Below are positions 55,598-64,000 of a DNA stretch of 64,000 nt, piece after piece. The stretch spans positions 1 to 64,000 of the forward strand of contig NZ_JAMQBK010000016.1 of the NCBI RefSeq assembly GCF_023701485.1. The letters run 5' to 3'. The DNA comes from Aporhodopirellula aestuarii. GTDB taxonomy: Bacteria > Planctomycetota > Planctomycetia > Pirellulales > Pirellulaceae. How positions within the stretch are numbered: position 1 is the stretch's first letter; every line of letters starts with the position of its first letter. The notes under the pieces were generated by a model. That model did not search any database. It was not told the origin of the DNA and saw only the letters and a list, made by a program, of their open reading frames with translations. The position numbers and the translations under genes were made by a program.

Positions 55598-56209
55598 ATG
55601 AATTCCGAAAACTCTGAACCGACTCCCGAAATTCCCGCACCGGACGAAAATCCCGCGCTCCGCGCCCGGGTACCCGAGCACGTCGCCGGCGGATGCTTCA
55701 GCACCGGGGCGATCGTGATCACCGGCCCCAACGAATTCATCATTGATTTTTTACAAACGATCGGCCGGCCCCATCGCGTGGCGTCGCGGGTCGTGATTCC
55801 CCACGCCGTGATGCCTCAGTTCGTCGAAGCTTTGCAAAAAAATCTTGATATCTACCGGGGCCGATTTGGGGATCCGCCGGCCCCGCCGACCAATCAGAAC
55901 CCGGATCAAAAACGCCCTACTCCACAAGAGATCTATGACGACCTCAAGCTGCCCGATGAGGTTTTGTCGGGGGTATATGCCAACGGGGTGATGATCGGAC
56001 ACGGGGCGACCGAATTCGGCCTGGATTTTTTGACCAGCTTTTTTCCGCAATCCGCCGTCAGCGCCCGCGTGTTTTTGGCCTCAGGCCAGATCCCTCGACT
56101 GCTCGAGTCGCTCAAAGGCGCCGTTCGTCAGATCCAGGAACGGCAGAATCCACCCCCTCCGGGCCAGGAACCGGGTGGCCCAACCGACACACCCGATACC
56201 GACACCTGA
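55598..56209 (+). CDS. Tandem DUF3467-like protein
   Basis: A 203-residue protein containing two copies of a module of about 55 residues: GCFSTGAIVITGPNEFIIDF (about 30-49) and GVYANGVMIGHGATEFGLDF (about 127-146), each followed by a helical part ending in LVEAL/LESLKGAV. The pattern F/Y-x-N/T-G-x-x-I-x-x-G-x-x-E-F-x-x-D-F is that of DUF3467, a small domain of unknown function widespread in bacteria, normally single. Between and after the modules are Pro/Asn-rich linkers. ATG 55598 is used. No membrane span; a soluble binding protein is likely. Role unknown. Confidence 0.8.
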   Translation: MNSENSEPTPEIPAPDENPALRARVPEHVAGGCFSTGAIVITGPNEFIIDFLQTIGRPHRVASRVVIPHAVMPQFVEALQKNLDIYRGRFGDPPAPPTNQNPDQKRPTPQEIYDDLKLPDEVLSGVYANGVMIGHGATEFGLDFLTSFFPQSAVSARVFLASGQIPRLLESLKGAVRQIQERQNPPPPGQEPGGPTDTPDTDT

Positions 56210-56410
56210 ATCGACATAAGTCCATCGACTTGAGCGGAACCCCGAATCGCTACCAACCGCGATGACAGTGAACGACTCTGCGACGATGCGAACTGTCGCA
56301 CCCCCGCCCGCTTTGTCTTTTTCGCACTTTTGCTAAGCTGAGACGCAATGAGAAAGATGCCCTCGGGGCGACTCTCACTTACAACCGTGTCCGAGTTCGG
56401 GAGACTCTCC

Positions 56411-59400
56411 ATGTCATTGCTTCGTGACCCCGCAGATTTGCAGCGAGCTGTGGGTTGGGACGCCAGATTGGCTTCTTCGCCAGCGGAACGCCAACGCCGT
56501 CAAAGCTATCTGACTTTTCAACTCGCGATGGCGGGATTGACGCCACCACACGAATCGGAGCAGGAGCACCCCGAATGGGCACTTCCTCCAGAGCTGCTGG
56601 AAAGTTTCCGCGAACGCAACGCGATCCTCAGTCAACACCAGCCGCCGATCGACGGCCGCATCGAAGCATTCTTGGCAACTTACTTTGCCGGCTGCAAAGA
56701 AGTCGAATCACTCAAACTGCCCCATCGCTCGTTATCTCTTGACCGCCACGGCTTGGCCAGAGAACTCAGCCTACCGGTAGGTAAAAACAACTTCGAAAGC
56801 GATCTGGTGAAATCCTATCGCTGTTTCAACGGCGTCTTAAATAATCCGAAGTCGGACCGCCGAACCACGGCGGGCACTTTTCACGTCGTCGAAGGCGGAT
56901 TGCCCATCCCCGGTGACAAACGTGCCGTTCCCAAGGAAACCTTCATCAAGCTATTTCAAGCGGCGATGAAACCACCGGCTGAGGACTTGATGCTGCCGTA
57001 CACCGCCGACATGCATGATCCGGCCCGCACCTGGGTCTCACTCATGCTGCGACCACTCGTGGCACCGGCCGTTCCTGGTGTGAGCGAGTTCAAGACGATG
57101 GAGACTCGATTCTTCACGCCCGGCATCAACTGCAGCAACCTCGACTTCGTCGAATCGATCTTTGGCAACGCCGGCGACCCACTCGTAGCCGGCGGTGACG
57201 CAGGACTCGATGTGGTGCACTGGAGCGGCCACACCGGGTGCGTGATTCTTGCCACCCACCTGGTCAAACTGACCAAGAAAGAAGTTGGCCTGCCCCATTA
57301 CGATGATGCTACCGAACGTCAACGACGCGACCGGATGTGCTGGAAGTCCGAATCCGAACTCTACAACGACGGCTCGGCGTTCAAGCTGACCTGCCGTGAC
57401 GAGTCCGGTGTGATTGTGACTTTGATCGCAGACAACTATTACGGTTACTGCAAGAAAGAAGTCAAAACGCAACTCAGCTACGCGGCCAATTTGATGGGCG
57501 GAGCTGAAGAAGAACACGCCGGTGGAGCTCTCGCGTTCGCCTCCTATTCGCTCGGCGATCACTTCCAAGTCAAAAGCCGACTTTACAACGGCCAGACCTT
57601 TGCGGAGGTCGCCGAAAATTGCAGTGACTTCATCGATATCCAACCCGAAGGTTACGGAATCGATAAGCTGCATCCCGAGGTGATCTACATTCCCGAAAGC
57701 GCATTCGCGTCACTGCACCATCGGCACATCCGTTGGAAAGATGCTGCGGGCGTGACGCAATCGATCCCGTTGTCTCCCGAGCAAATCTACATCGCACCGA
57801 GCGGTTACAAACTGCAATTGGCGAAACACTCCAACGCACCGAGTTGGCGATTGATCGGAACGGCCGGTGAGGGCGTGTTCTGCCACAAACCATGTACCGT
57901 GAGCGGTGGTGGTAAGAGCGAAATCAGCAAGAGCCTTCGCGACTACATGATCTACGGCCCGATCTTTGTCAAAGACCACGACAAAGACTTCGCTTTCGTC
58001 GACGAGATTTTTGCGAAGGATTACAGCACTCGTTGGGCTCCCGGCGCCGCTGGTGCGAAGGTCTACGCAGAACGCCCGACCCGCAGAGTGCTCGACCCGA
58101 AACGGTCGCTCGGTAGCGTCATCAAACTGCTCACCCCGTCGCCCGAATACAACGATGCCTACAACAAATGGCTGGAAAGCATTCCGGAACACGTTTACGC
58201 AATCGCTTTGATCGTCAAACGATTTATCGGCACCAGCCCCGAATCGAACTGGCGCGAGCAATTCCGCGTTGATATCGTCAACGGATCACCCGGTCACGAA
58301 TTGAAGATCGGCGACCGCACCCTTGTGGGAACCTACTTGCGTGTCGGCTTGATGGACGCCCGCTGGCGAACCTTCAAACTCCGCCAGGACTTCATCGCCG
58401 CGGCCAAGGTGCAGCGTGAAGATGACATCTCGGCAAGCATCATCATTCCCGCCACCAGCATCGAGAACTTGGGGTCGATGATCGCCGAATCGGGGAGTTA
58501 CAAGTTTGTCGAGAACTGTGAATATCGCTTGTTCCAGCGTCCCGACGACGCGGTTCATCGCGGACTCGACAAGCAAACCGAATTGGACCTCTCTGGCCCA
58601 GGCAACTTTATTAGTAACTTCGAACCGCTGACGAGCAGCCAAGCCCGCGACATCACTCGCGATGCGATCGAGTTCGATAAATTCACCGGCCCGATGGGGC
58701 AGTTGCTCGAAGAGGCGGCGGCCGCCGAAGATGGTTTCGTCGTCAGCACCGCTGACCCGCGAATCGTCAACGGTGCCCGCACGAAGAACCCACGGTATCT
58801 CCAAGATCGTCCCGACATGGTTCGTTATCTGGATACCTACGTGGCGATGCGGGGCATACAGTTGAATCGCAAACTCAAACCGGGCGCACCCGTGCTGACT
58901 CCGGTCGGCGCCGTGCTCTCGGGACGTCGCAATAATCCACCGGATCGTGACGCCGGCATCCGTTCGCTCGCCGTCTACTCACCGCTGCACTACCAAGAGC
59001 TGCCTGAGTTGATCATGGATTACGTGTGCTCACTGACGGGCAAGAGCCCGAGCACCACCGGTGCGGGCAGTGAAGGCGCACTCACCAAGGGTCCGTTCAA
59101 CGCGTTACACCCCGCGATCGACCTGAACTCCGCGATCGTATCGATGGTGTTGACGCAGTTGGGCGGATTCAGCACGCCGGCGGGATACATCGGGCCGCAC
59201 TTCGAAGTCGGCCATGATATCTCGTTGTTGATCCCAGAAGTTTGGTGCCGTATGTCTCCCGCCGAACGCGATCCTAAGAATCTCATCGCCGACGGAATGC
59301 TCGAAAAGATCGAAGATTTCACCTACAAAGGCACTTTGATCCCCGGCAGCCGATTGGGCTATCGAATCACGGAAAAGTTCGTGCGGACTTATCTCGCACG

Positions 59401-59950
59401 TGTCTTCGACAACCCGGTCAAAGTCTTCACCGAATCTATCCTGCGTCCCGAAACGCAAGACGAAGATTCGTTCGCCGACGGGATTTTGCAGATCGCCGAA
59501 GCCCAAGCTCGTGTATCGAAGAACTACTACAACGATTTCGGTTACGAACTCGCGTGCCCGCCGTTGCGAGCGGTCCTCGACATCATGGTCAAGGGCGAAC
59601 ACAACGGGCACACGATCGAGTCGCCCGAAGTCCGCCGGTTGTTTGACCGCGATGTGCTGATCTCCAGCGATTGGTATCAGCGGCGTTTGACGACAAAACA
59701 GGCTCGTGATATCGAGCACTGGAAAGCCTGCGAAGAACGGCTGAAGACGTACATTGCATGCCGGGAAAATGTCGAGGCGGTCGAACGTCTCGGACTGAAG
59801 GCACGTTTGGCGTACGCCTCCGAGCAGCGTCAGATCGCCGAATCGGACAAGTATGTCAAGTCGCTCGTCGGCACGATCGGGCTCGACCCCATGTCTCCGA
59901 CACCGACCGATCCGGTTATGCTGGACAAGCTTGCTACCACCACTTCGTAA
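56411..59950 (+). CDS. Very large cytosolic protein, candidate PPi-type PEP carboxykinase
   Basis: A soluble protein of 1179 residues (or 1200 from ATG 56348) without signal peptide, membrane span or repeats. The size, the YYGYCKKEVKTQLSYAANL block (about 341-360), the EEEHAGGALAF block and a kinase-like loop CTVSGGGKSEISKS (about 494-508) fit my memory of PPi-dependent phosphoenolpyruvate carboxykinase, an 1100-1200-residue enzyme described in Entamoeba and Propionibacterium that makes PEP from oxaloacetate and PPi (or the reverse), using no nucleotide. This assignment is from recall and not verified. The pairing with a PPase (27.6 kb) and UDP-sugar pyrophosphorylase in the same window is consistent with PPi use. 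If wrong, the protein is unclassified. Confidence 0.55.
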   Translation: MSLLRDPADLQRAVGWDARLASSPAERQRRQSYLTFQLAMAGLTPPHESEQEHPEWALPPELLESFRERNAILSQHQPPIDGRIEAFLATYFAGCKEVESLKLPHRSLSLDRHGLARELSLPVGKNNFESDLVKSYRCFNGVLNNPKSDRRTTAGTFHVVEGGLPIPGDKRAVPKETFIKLFQAAMKPPAEDLMLPYTADMHDPARTWVSLMLRPLVAPAVPGVSEFKTMETRFFTPGINCSNLDFVESIFGNAGDPLVAGGDAGLDVVHWSGHTGCVILATHLVKLTKKEVGLPHYDDATERQRRDRMCWKSESELYNDGSAFKLTCRDESGVIVTLIADNYYGYCKKEVKTQLSYAANLMGGAEEEHAGGALAFASYSLGDHFQVKSRLYNGQTFAEVAENCSDFIDIQPEGYGIDKLHPEVIYIPESAFASLHHRHIRWKDAAGVTQSIPLSPEQIYIAPSGYKLQLAKHSNAPSWRLIGTAGEGVFCHKPCTVSGGGKSEISKSLRDYMIYGPIFVKDHDKDFAFVDEIFAKDYSTRWAPGAAGAKVYAERPTRRVLDPKRSLGSVIKLLTPSPEYNDAYNKWLESIPEHVYAIALIVKRFIGTSPESNWREQFRVDIVNGSPGHELKIGDRTLVGTYLRVGLMDARWRTFKLRQDFIAAAKVQREDDISASIIIPATSIENLGSMIAESGSYKFVENCEYRLFQRPDDAVHRGLDKQTELDLSGPGNFISNFEPLTSSQARDITRDAIEFDKFTGPMGQLLEEAAAAEDGFVVSTADPRIVNGARTKNPRYLQDRPDMVRYLDTYVAMRGIQLNRKLKPGAPVLTPVGAVLSGRRNNPPDRDAGIRSLAVYSPLHYQELPELIMDYVCSLTGKSPSTTGAGSEGALTKGPFNALHPAIDLNSAIVSMVLTQLGGFSTPAGYIGPHFEVGHDISLLIPEVWCRMSPAERDPKNLIADGMLEKIEDFTYKGTLIPGSRLGYRITEKFVRTYLARVFDNPVKVFTESILRPETQDEDSFADGILQIAEAQARVSKNYYNDFGYELACPPLRAVLDIMVKGEHNGHTIESPEVRRLFDRDVLISSDWYQRRLTTKQARDIEHWKACEERLKTYIACRENVEAVERLGLKARLAYASEQRQIAESDKYVKSLVGTIGLDPMSPTPTDPVMLDKLATTTS

Positions 59951-60049
59951 GAGTCGCGAAACCGAACTCGCCGGAGTTTTGAATTAATCATCCATTGATC
60001 CAAAGTCTGGCGACTTCGGGCCACACCTTTCCCCACCTGTCCGTCTTCC

Positions 60050-61369
60050 ATGAATTCAATGAACGTTTTGATCGTCGGCAGCGGCGGTCGTGAGCACGCG
60101 CTGGCGTGGAAAATCAACCAGAGTCCGCGGGTCGACAAAGTTTTTGTCGCTCCCGGCAACGCTGGCACGTCCGTCGACGCGGTTAATGTGGACATCCCAC
60201 AGTCCGATCACGAGGCGCTGATTGAATTTGCAAAGTCGAACAACGTGGGATTGGTCGTCGTCGGCCCGGAAGCACCGCTGGTCGCCGGATTGGTTGACGA
60301 CATGCAGGCCGCGGGGCTGAAGGTGTTCGGCCCATCGAGCGCCGCGGCGGAACTCGAAGGCAGCAAAGTGTTCTGCAAGAACCTGCTGCGTTCGGCTGAT
60401 ATTCCTACCGCGGACTATCGCGCTTTCCGCACCGCCGATGACGCGATGCGATACATCAAAGACCGCTACAGCGAACCGACCGATCCGGTCAATGTCGTCG
60501 TCAAAGCCGACGGTTTGGCCGCTGGCAAAGGCGTCGTCGTTTGCGAAACACGTAGCGAAGCACTCGAGGCGATCGACCGGATCGCCGCTCGCAAAGAGTT
60601 CGGTGCCGCTGGCAAAGAACTGATCATCGAAGAGCGATTGACCGGCCCCGAAGTCAGTGTGTTGGCGATCACGGACGGCGAAACCATCCTCACACTCCCG
60701 ACGGCACAAGATCACAAACCCGCCCACGATGGCGATACCGGCCCGAACACGGGCGGCATGGGTGCATATTGCCCGGCTCCCGTTCTCGACGAACAAACAC
60801 TCGCCGATGTGGAATCCGGTATCCTCGTCCCAATCGTTCACGCGATGAAGCGTGCCCGACGCCCGTTCAAAGGCGTCTTGTACGCCGGCCTGATGCTCAC
60901 CCCCGCGGGCCCTAAAGTCCTTGAGTTCAACGTCCGCTTCGGAGACCCCGAATGCCAACCGCTGCTGATGCGTTTGCAAACGGATCTTGTGGACGTGATG
61001 GAAGCAACGGTGGACGGGCGCCTTGGTGAACTCGACGGTTTGACGTTTGACCCTCGTCCTGCGATCTGCGTCGTGATGGCCAGCGAAGGCTACCCGGGCA
61101 ACTATGAAAAAGGACACACAATCACCGGCATCGAAAACGCCGACGCGATGGAAGACGTCAAAGTCTTCCACGCCGGTACGAGCCTAGTTGACGGCAACGT
61201 CGTCAACACCGGCGGACGTGTCCTGGGCGTCACCGCCATGGGAGACACAATCAGCGCGGCGAAGCTGCAAGCGTACAAAGCGGTCGCCAAAATCCGTTGG
61301 CAAGGTGCTTGGTGCCGCAAAGATATCAGCGACAAGGCACTCGCCGTCGTCCAACTCGAACGATCTTGA
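60050..61369 (+). CDS. purD: Phosphoribosylamine-glycine ligase
   Basis: A 439-residue ATP-grasp enzyme that makes glycinamide ribonucleotide in purine synthesis. N terminus MNVLIVGSGGREHALAWK (from ATG 60059; ATG 60050 used here is also possible), the GPEAPLVAGLVD motif, GSKVFCKNLL, the ATP-grasp core VVKADGLAAGKGVVVC (about 153-168), the GxGGMGAYCPAP block (NTGGMGAYCPAP), GVLYAGLMLT and the NVRFGDPECQ metal-binding motif. All are in the usual order and length is normal. The gene stands alone; no pur neighbour. Confidence 0.97.
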   Translation: MNSMNVLIVGSGGREHALAWKINQSPRVDKVFVAPGNAGTSVDAVNVDIPQSDHEALIEFAKSNNVGLVVVGPEAPLVAGLVDDMQAAGLKVFGPSSAAAELEGSKVFCKNLLRSADIPTADYRAFRTADDAMRYIKDRYSEPTDPVNVVVKADGLAAGKGVVVCETRSEALEAIDRIAARKEFGAAGKELIIEERLTGPEVSVLAITDGETILTLPTAQDHKPAHDGDTGPNTGGMGAYCPAPVLDEQTLADVESGILVPIVHAMKRARRPFKGVLYAGLMLTPAGPKVLEFNVRFGDPECQPLLMRLQTDLVDVMEATVDGRLGELDGLTFDPRPAICVVMASEGYPGNYEKGHTITGIENADAMEDVKVFHAGTSLVDGNVVNTGGRVLGVTAMGDTISAAKLQAYKAVAKIRWQGAWCRKDISDKALAVVQLERS

Positions 61370-61832
61370 AATTGCAACGCGTTTCGACGCTAGCGTCAGG
61401 TTGTTGCCCTCCGGCACGACGCGAAACAACGTGTGGTTGAATCGAGATTCAGGATTTGAACGATCAATTCGTAACCCCAGCCTTCAGTGAGGGATTACGT
61501 ACCATTCCTCACACGCGTGTCGAGTTTCGAAATCAACACGCCGGTAAGCGGCCTACCAGCGTGCACTGCCCGGGGGCTTTACAGGTCACAGCTCACTCGT
61601 AGGTTTTGTAGTCCAATGAAACGAATTGCCCGCTAAAGCATTTTCATAAACCATGTAGGTCGACATCCCACCGGACCGCCTCGATTCGGCCGGTAGGAAC
61701 CGGCTCTCCATCCCCTCTTAGTTTTCAGTATGCTTTGAGCGGCGTCAATTTTGCATCGCAACGGTTCTGACCGCGAACCGTATCAAGTCTCGTCCGCCCA
61801 CCGTTTCCGAAACCTTCTTTTGATCACGTGTC
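61370..61832. other. Gene-free region with palindromes and a half repeat copy
   Basis: 463 bases after purD. Just past the purD stop is a perfect 12-base palindrome GACGCTAGCGTC (61386-61397). Further on is a near hairpin CGTAACCCC (61470-61478) and GGGATTACG (61491-61499), perhaps a terminator. At 61634-61659, TAAAGCATTTTCATAAACC and onwards resembles one half of the foldback element at 48430-48534 (about 19 of 26 match). No gene is supported. Confidence 0.45.
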
Positions 61833-63236
61833 ATGCCCACCAACATCGAAGAACTCACCGAGATTCTGGCTCCGTATAATCAGACCCACGTGCTTCGTTA
61901 TTGGAACGAACTCGACGCGGACGCGCGGGAGTCTCTCGCCGCCCAAGTCCGAGCGATCGACTTGGACGAATTGGAACGTCTGATCAAGGGCGAAGACGAG
62001 CAAATTGACTTTGCCGAAATGGCCAAGGGTGCCACGCTCCCACTGGCCGTTTCCGCCGACGGAACGGGAGTGGATTGGTCGCCCGAAGCAGCCCGGAAAC
62101 GTGGCGAAGAGGCCCTCCGAGCCGGTGAGATCGCCGCCATTCTCGTCGCCGGTGGACAAGGCACGCGGCTCGGTTTCGATTCGCCCAAAGGCATGTTTCC
62201 GGTCGGCCCGCTGAGCGGACGAACCCTGTTCCAAATTTTCGCTGACCGTTTGCTCGCGACCCAACGCCGTTACGGTGTCGCGATTCCCTGGTACATCATG
62301 ACCAGCGAAGCGACCGACGCGGACACGCGTGCCTATTTTGAATCGAACGACAACCTTGGTCTCGCCGCAGACCAAGTCATCATTTTCAAACAGGGCACGA
62401 TGCCCGCCGTCGATGCTGAATCCGGCAAACTACTGCTTGCGTCGAAAGATTCCCTCGCACTCAGCCCCGACGGACACGGAGGCACGCTCCGCGCACTCGA
62501 TCGCAACGGATGCTTGGAACGAATGAAAGCGAACGGACATAAACACCTGTTCTACTTCCAAGTCGACAACCCACTCGTCACGCTCTGCGATCCCGAATTT
62601 ATCGGTCATCACTTGCTTTCTGGAAGCGAAATGACCTCGCAAGTCATTCGCAAACGGTATCCCAAAGAGAAAGTGGGCAACGTCGTTCAGGTCGATGGCC
62701 GAACTCACGTGATCGAATACAGTGACCTGCCCGACGAAGCCGCCGAAATGACCGACGAGACGGGCGGACTCAAATTGTGGGCCGGCAGCATCGCCGTCCA
62801 CCTGTTCGATGTCGCCTTCCTCGATCGAGAACGTAACAACGCCACGTCGCTGCCGTTTCACCGGGCGAACAAGAAAGTCCCTTATCTCGCCGAGTCAGGC
62901 GAATTGGTCGAGCCGGAGACCCCCAACGCGACCAAATTCGAAACATTCATCTTCGACCTGCTGCCATCCGCTGAACAGACGATTATCTACGAAGTCGATC
63001 CGGCCAAGGCGTTCGCACCGGTCAAGAATGCGGACGGTGCCGAAACGGACACCCCTCTGCTCGCCAAGCAGGCGATTGCGGATCTGCATCGTGGCTGGAT
63101 CGAACAGGCCGGCGGTAAGGTGGCTCCGGGCGTCAAAGTCGAAATTAACGCTAAATACGCACTCGATGCCGGGGAACTGGCTGCGAAGTTACCGGAAAAT
63201 TTTGGGGTCGACGCGGACCAATATTTTGACGCGTAA
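61833..63236 (+). CDS. UDP-sugar pyrophosphorylase (UDPGP family, UAP1-like)
   Basis: A 467-residue enzyme of the eukaryote-type UDPGP family. The active-site loop VAGGQGTRLGFDSPKGMFPV (about 105-123) is the L-x-x-G-G-x-G-T-R-L-G-x-x-x-P-K motif, followed by PWYIMTSEATD, VIIFKQGTMPA, the FYFQVDNPLV metal-binding Asp and later KVPYLAESGE. UDP-N-acetylglucosamine pyrophosphorylase (UTP + GlcNAc-1-P) is the best match; UDP-glucose pyrophosphorylase is the alternative. It produces PPi. Bacteria usually use GlmU for this step, and this type is known from a few groups including Planctomycetes. Good ATG; no neighbours of the pathway. Confidence 0.93.
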   Translation: MPTNIEELTEILAPYNQTHVLRYWNELDADARESLAAQVRAIDLDELERLIKGEDEQIDFAEMAKGATLPLAVSADGTGVDWSPEAARKRGEEALRAGEIAAILVAGGQGTRLGFDSPKGMFPVGPLSGRTLFQIFADRLLATQRRYGVAIPWYIMTSEATDADTRAYFESNDNLGLAADQVIIFKQGTMPAVDAESGKLLLASKDSLALSPDGHGGTLRALDRNGCLERMKANGHKHLFYFQVDNPLVTLCDPEFIGHHLLSGSEMTSQVIRKRYPKEKVGNVVQVDGRTHVIEYSDLPDEAAEMTDETGGLKLWAGSIAVHLFDVAFLDRERNNATSLPFHRANKKVPYLAESGELVEPETPNATKFETFIFDLLPSAEQTIIYEVDPAKAFAPVKNADGAETDTPLLAKQAIADLHRGWIEQAGGKVAPGVKVEINAKYALDAGELAAKLPENFGVDADQYFDA

Positions 63237-63380
63237 CTAAGCTATTAGGGACGACCCATTGCGGCCGGCAACCGTAGAAAGACCAGATCGTTTGCGAGAA
63301 AAACCGATCACTTCGGCGTCGGGCGGGGTTTCATCCTCACCGATTAGCGTCCCGCCTCCCCAAGCTTCCCCTCCTTCCCC

Positions 63381-64000
63381 ATGCTTTCTCCCACCGAGTC
63401 TGTCCTCCACGGACGCGTCCAGCGTCGTGGTGGAGCGAAGATCGTATTGTTGGTATTGACGGCCCTGATCGCGGGCGCCGGATGGTACGGGTACGACGTC
63501 TACACCGAGCGTCAGAAACAAATTTCGCCGGATTCCCTGATCGTCAGCGAAGTGACGAGCGCCCCGTTCGACCACACGATCATCGAGCAAGGCGAGATCG
63601 AGAGCAGTAGCAACACCGAAGTCGTTTGCGAAATTCGATCCCGCGGCAACGTCGGAACATCGATCTTGTGGGTCATCGACGAAGGCACCCGCGTCCGAAA
63701 GGGCGACAAACTCGTCGAACTCGATTCGTCCAACCTCGAAATGGAACTCAAAGAGGACCGGATCGAAGTGATCACCGCCGAGGCAAACTTGGCTACCGCG
63801 GTCGCCCTTCTCGAACAGGCCAAAATCTCGCGTCAGGAATACCTCGAAGGTATCTACGAAACCGAGGAGAAAGCGATCCTCAGCGAAATTGCGGTCGCCG
63901 AACAGGAACTCCGCAAAGCACAACTCGCCTTGCAAAGCAGTGAACGTCTGGTCGCCAAAGGGCTCGTGAACGCCCTGCAACTCGAAGCCGACAAATTCGC
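63381..64000 (+). CDS. HlyD/RND-type membrane fusion (periplasmic adaptor) protein, partial
   Basis: An open frame that runs off the right edge (207 residues so far, no stop). It begins MLSPTESVLHGRV and has one N-terminal membrane span (about 20-38, IVLLVLTALIAGAGWYG). A beta-barrel/lipoyl-type hairpin follows (GEIESSSNTEVVCEIRSRG, then WVIDEGTRVRKGDKLVELD, about 70-117), which is the biotinyl-lipoyl-like half-motif of HlyD/MacA adaptors. A coiled coil (about 118-207) continues to the edge. The protein would link an inner-membrane exporter (ABC or RND) to the outer membrane. ATG 63381 is chosen as it directly precedes the signal anchor. Confidence 0.88.
   Translation, partial: MLSPTESVLHGRVQRRGGAKIVLLVLTALIAGAGWYGYDVYTERQKQISPDSLIVSEVTSAPFDHTIIEQGEIESSSNTEVVCEIRSRGNVGTSILWVIDEGTRVRKGDKLVELDSSNLEMELKEDRIEVITAEANLATAVALLEQAKISRQEYLEGIYETEEKAILSEIAVAEQELRKAQLALQSSERLVAKGLVNALQLEADKF

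Noticed and set aside
63237-63980. Minus-strand open frame of 247 codons at the right edge
   Set aside because: The plus strand carries a clear HlyD-type adaptor reading through to the edge with a membrane anchor and lipoyl-like motif, so the minus frame is its shadow.

Overview
The window looks like a chromosomal segment of a planctomycete of the Pirellulaceae (Rhodopirellula type). This is inferred from gene content: two planctomycete-type cytochrome c proteins (one with the DUF1587/1595/1592/1588/1585 series), two ECF sigma factor / Ser-Thr kinase pairs, a DUF1598 protein, a secreted nickel superoxide dismutase, a eukaryote-like UDP-sugar pyrophosphorylase, and many genes without a clear Shine-Dalgarno sequence. 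I found no tRNA, rRNA, CRISPR array, phage module or intact insertion sequence. It reads as core chromosome with short operons and a few foldback repeats between genes.

Layout: 0.2-2.3 kb ABC exporter; 2.4-4.7 kb cytochrome/DUF1592 protein; 4.75-5.14 kb long inverted-repeat element; 5.2-7.8 kb ArgE-like deacylase and RhlE-type RNA helicase; 7.8-8.85 kb long gene-free leader; 8.85-14.4 kb RNase Y, leucine-rich-repeat lipoprotein, DinB-like protein, zinc-ribbon potassium channel, double zinc-ribbon membrane protein; 15.2-18.4 kb ECF sigma and a membrane kinase with histidine-kinase-like topology; 18.4-21.7 kb NusG paralogue, secreted FKBP prolyl isomerase, Ni-SOD, membrane protein; 22-27 kb HD-GYP protein, acetate/succinate CoA-transferase, M42-like peptidase, RluA pseudouridine synthase; 27.6-30.1 kb membrane pyrophosphatase; 30.5-37.8 kb second cytochrome protein, TolB-like secreted protein, TPR kinase and its ECF sigma; 37.8-43 kb YgfZ, LOG-family protein, unknown protein plus SNF2 ATPase; 43.4-50.7 kb GH2 glycosidase, DUF1598, Dabb protein, Rho; 51.3-55.5 kb acetate-type symporter with DUF485 subunit, PabB; 55.6-63.2 kb double DUF3467 protein, a ~1180-residue protein that may be PPi-type PEP carboxykinase, PurD, UDP-sugar pyrophosphorylase; and at the right edge the start of an HlyD-type adaptor.

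Themes that link genes: (1) pyrophosphate economy: a membrane PPase with K+-dependent-type residues, a candidate PPi-dependent PEPCK and a PPi-releasing pyrophosphorylase; (2) acetate/C2 handling: ActP/DUF485-like symporter and succinyl-CoA:acetate CoA-transferase; (3) RNA metabolism: RNase Y, RhlE, Rho and a NusG paralogue, with Gly/Arg-rich disordered tails on RhlE and Rho; (4) signalling: two sigma/kinase pairs and an HD-GYP protein; (5) a secreted prolyl isomerase directly upstream of a secreted Ni-SOD. The most novel-looking items are the FKBP/Ni-SOD pair, the reversed-topology kinase, the unknown-protein/SNF2 cassette, the PPi-PEPCK candidate, the large loop insertions in the PPase and symporter, and the foldback repeat family.
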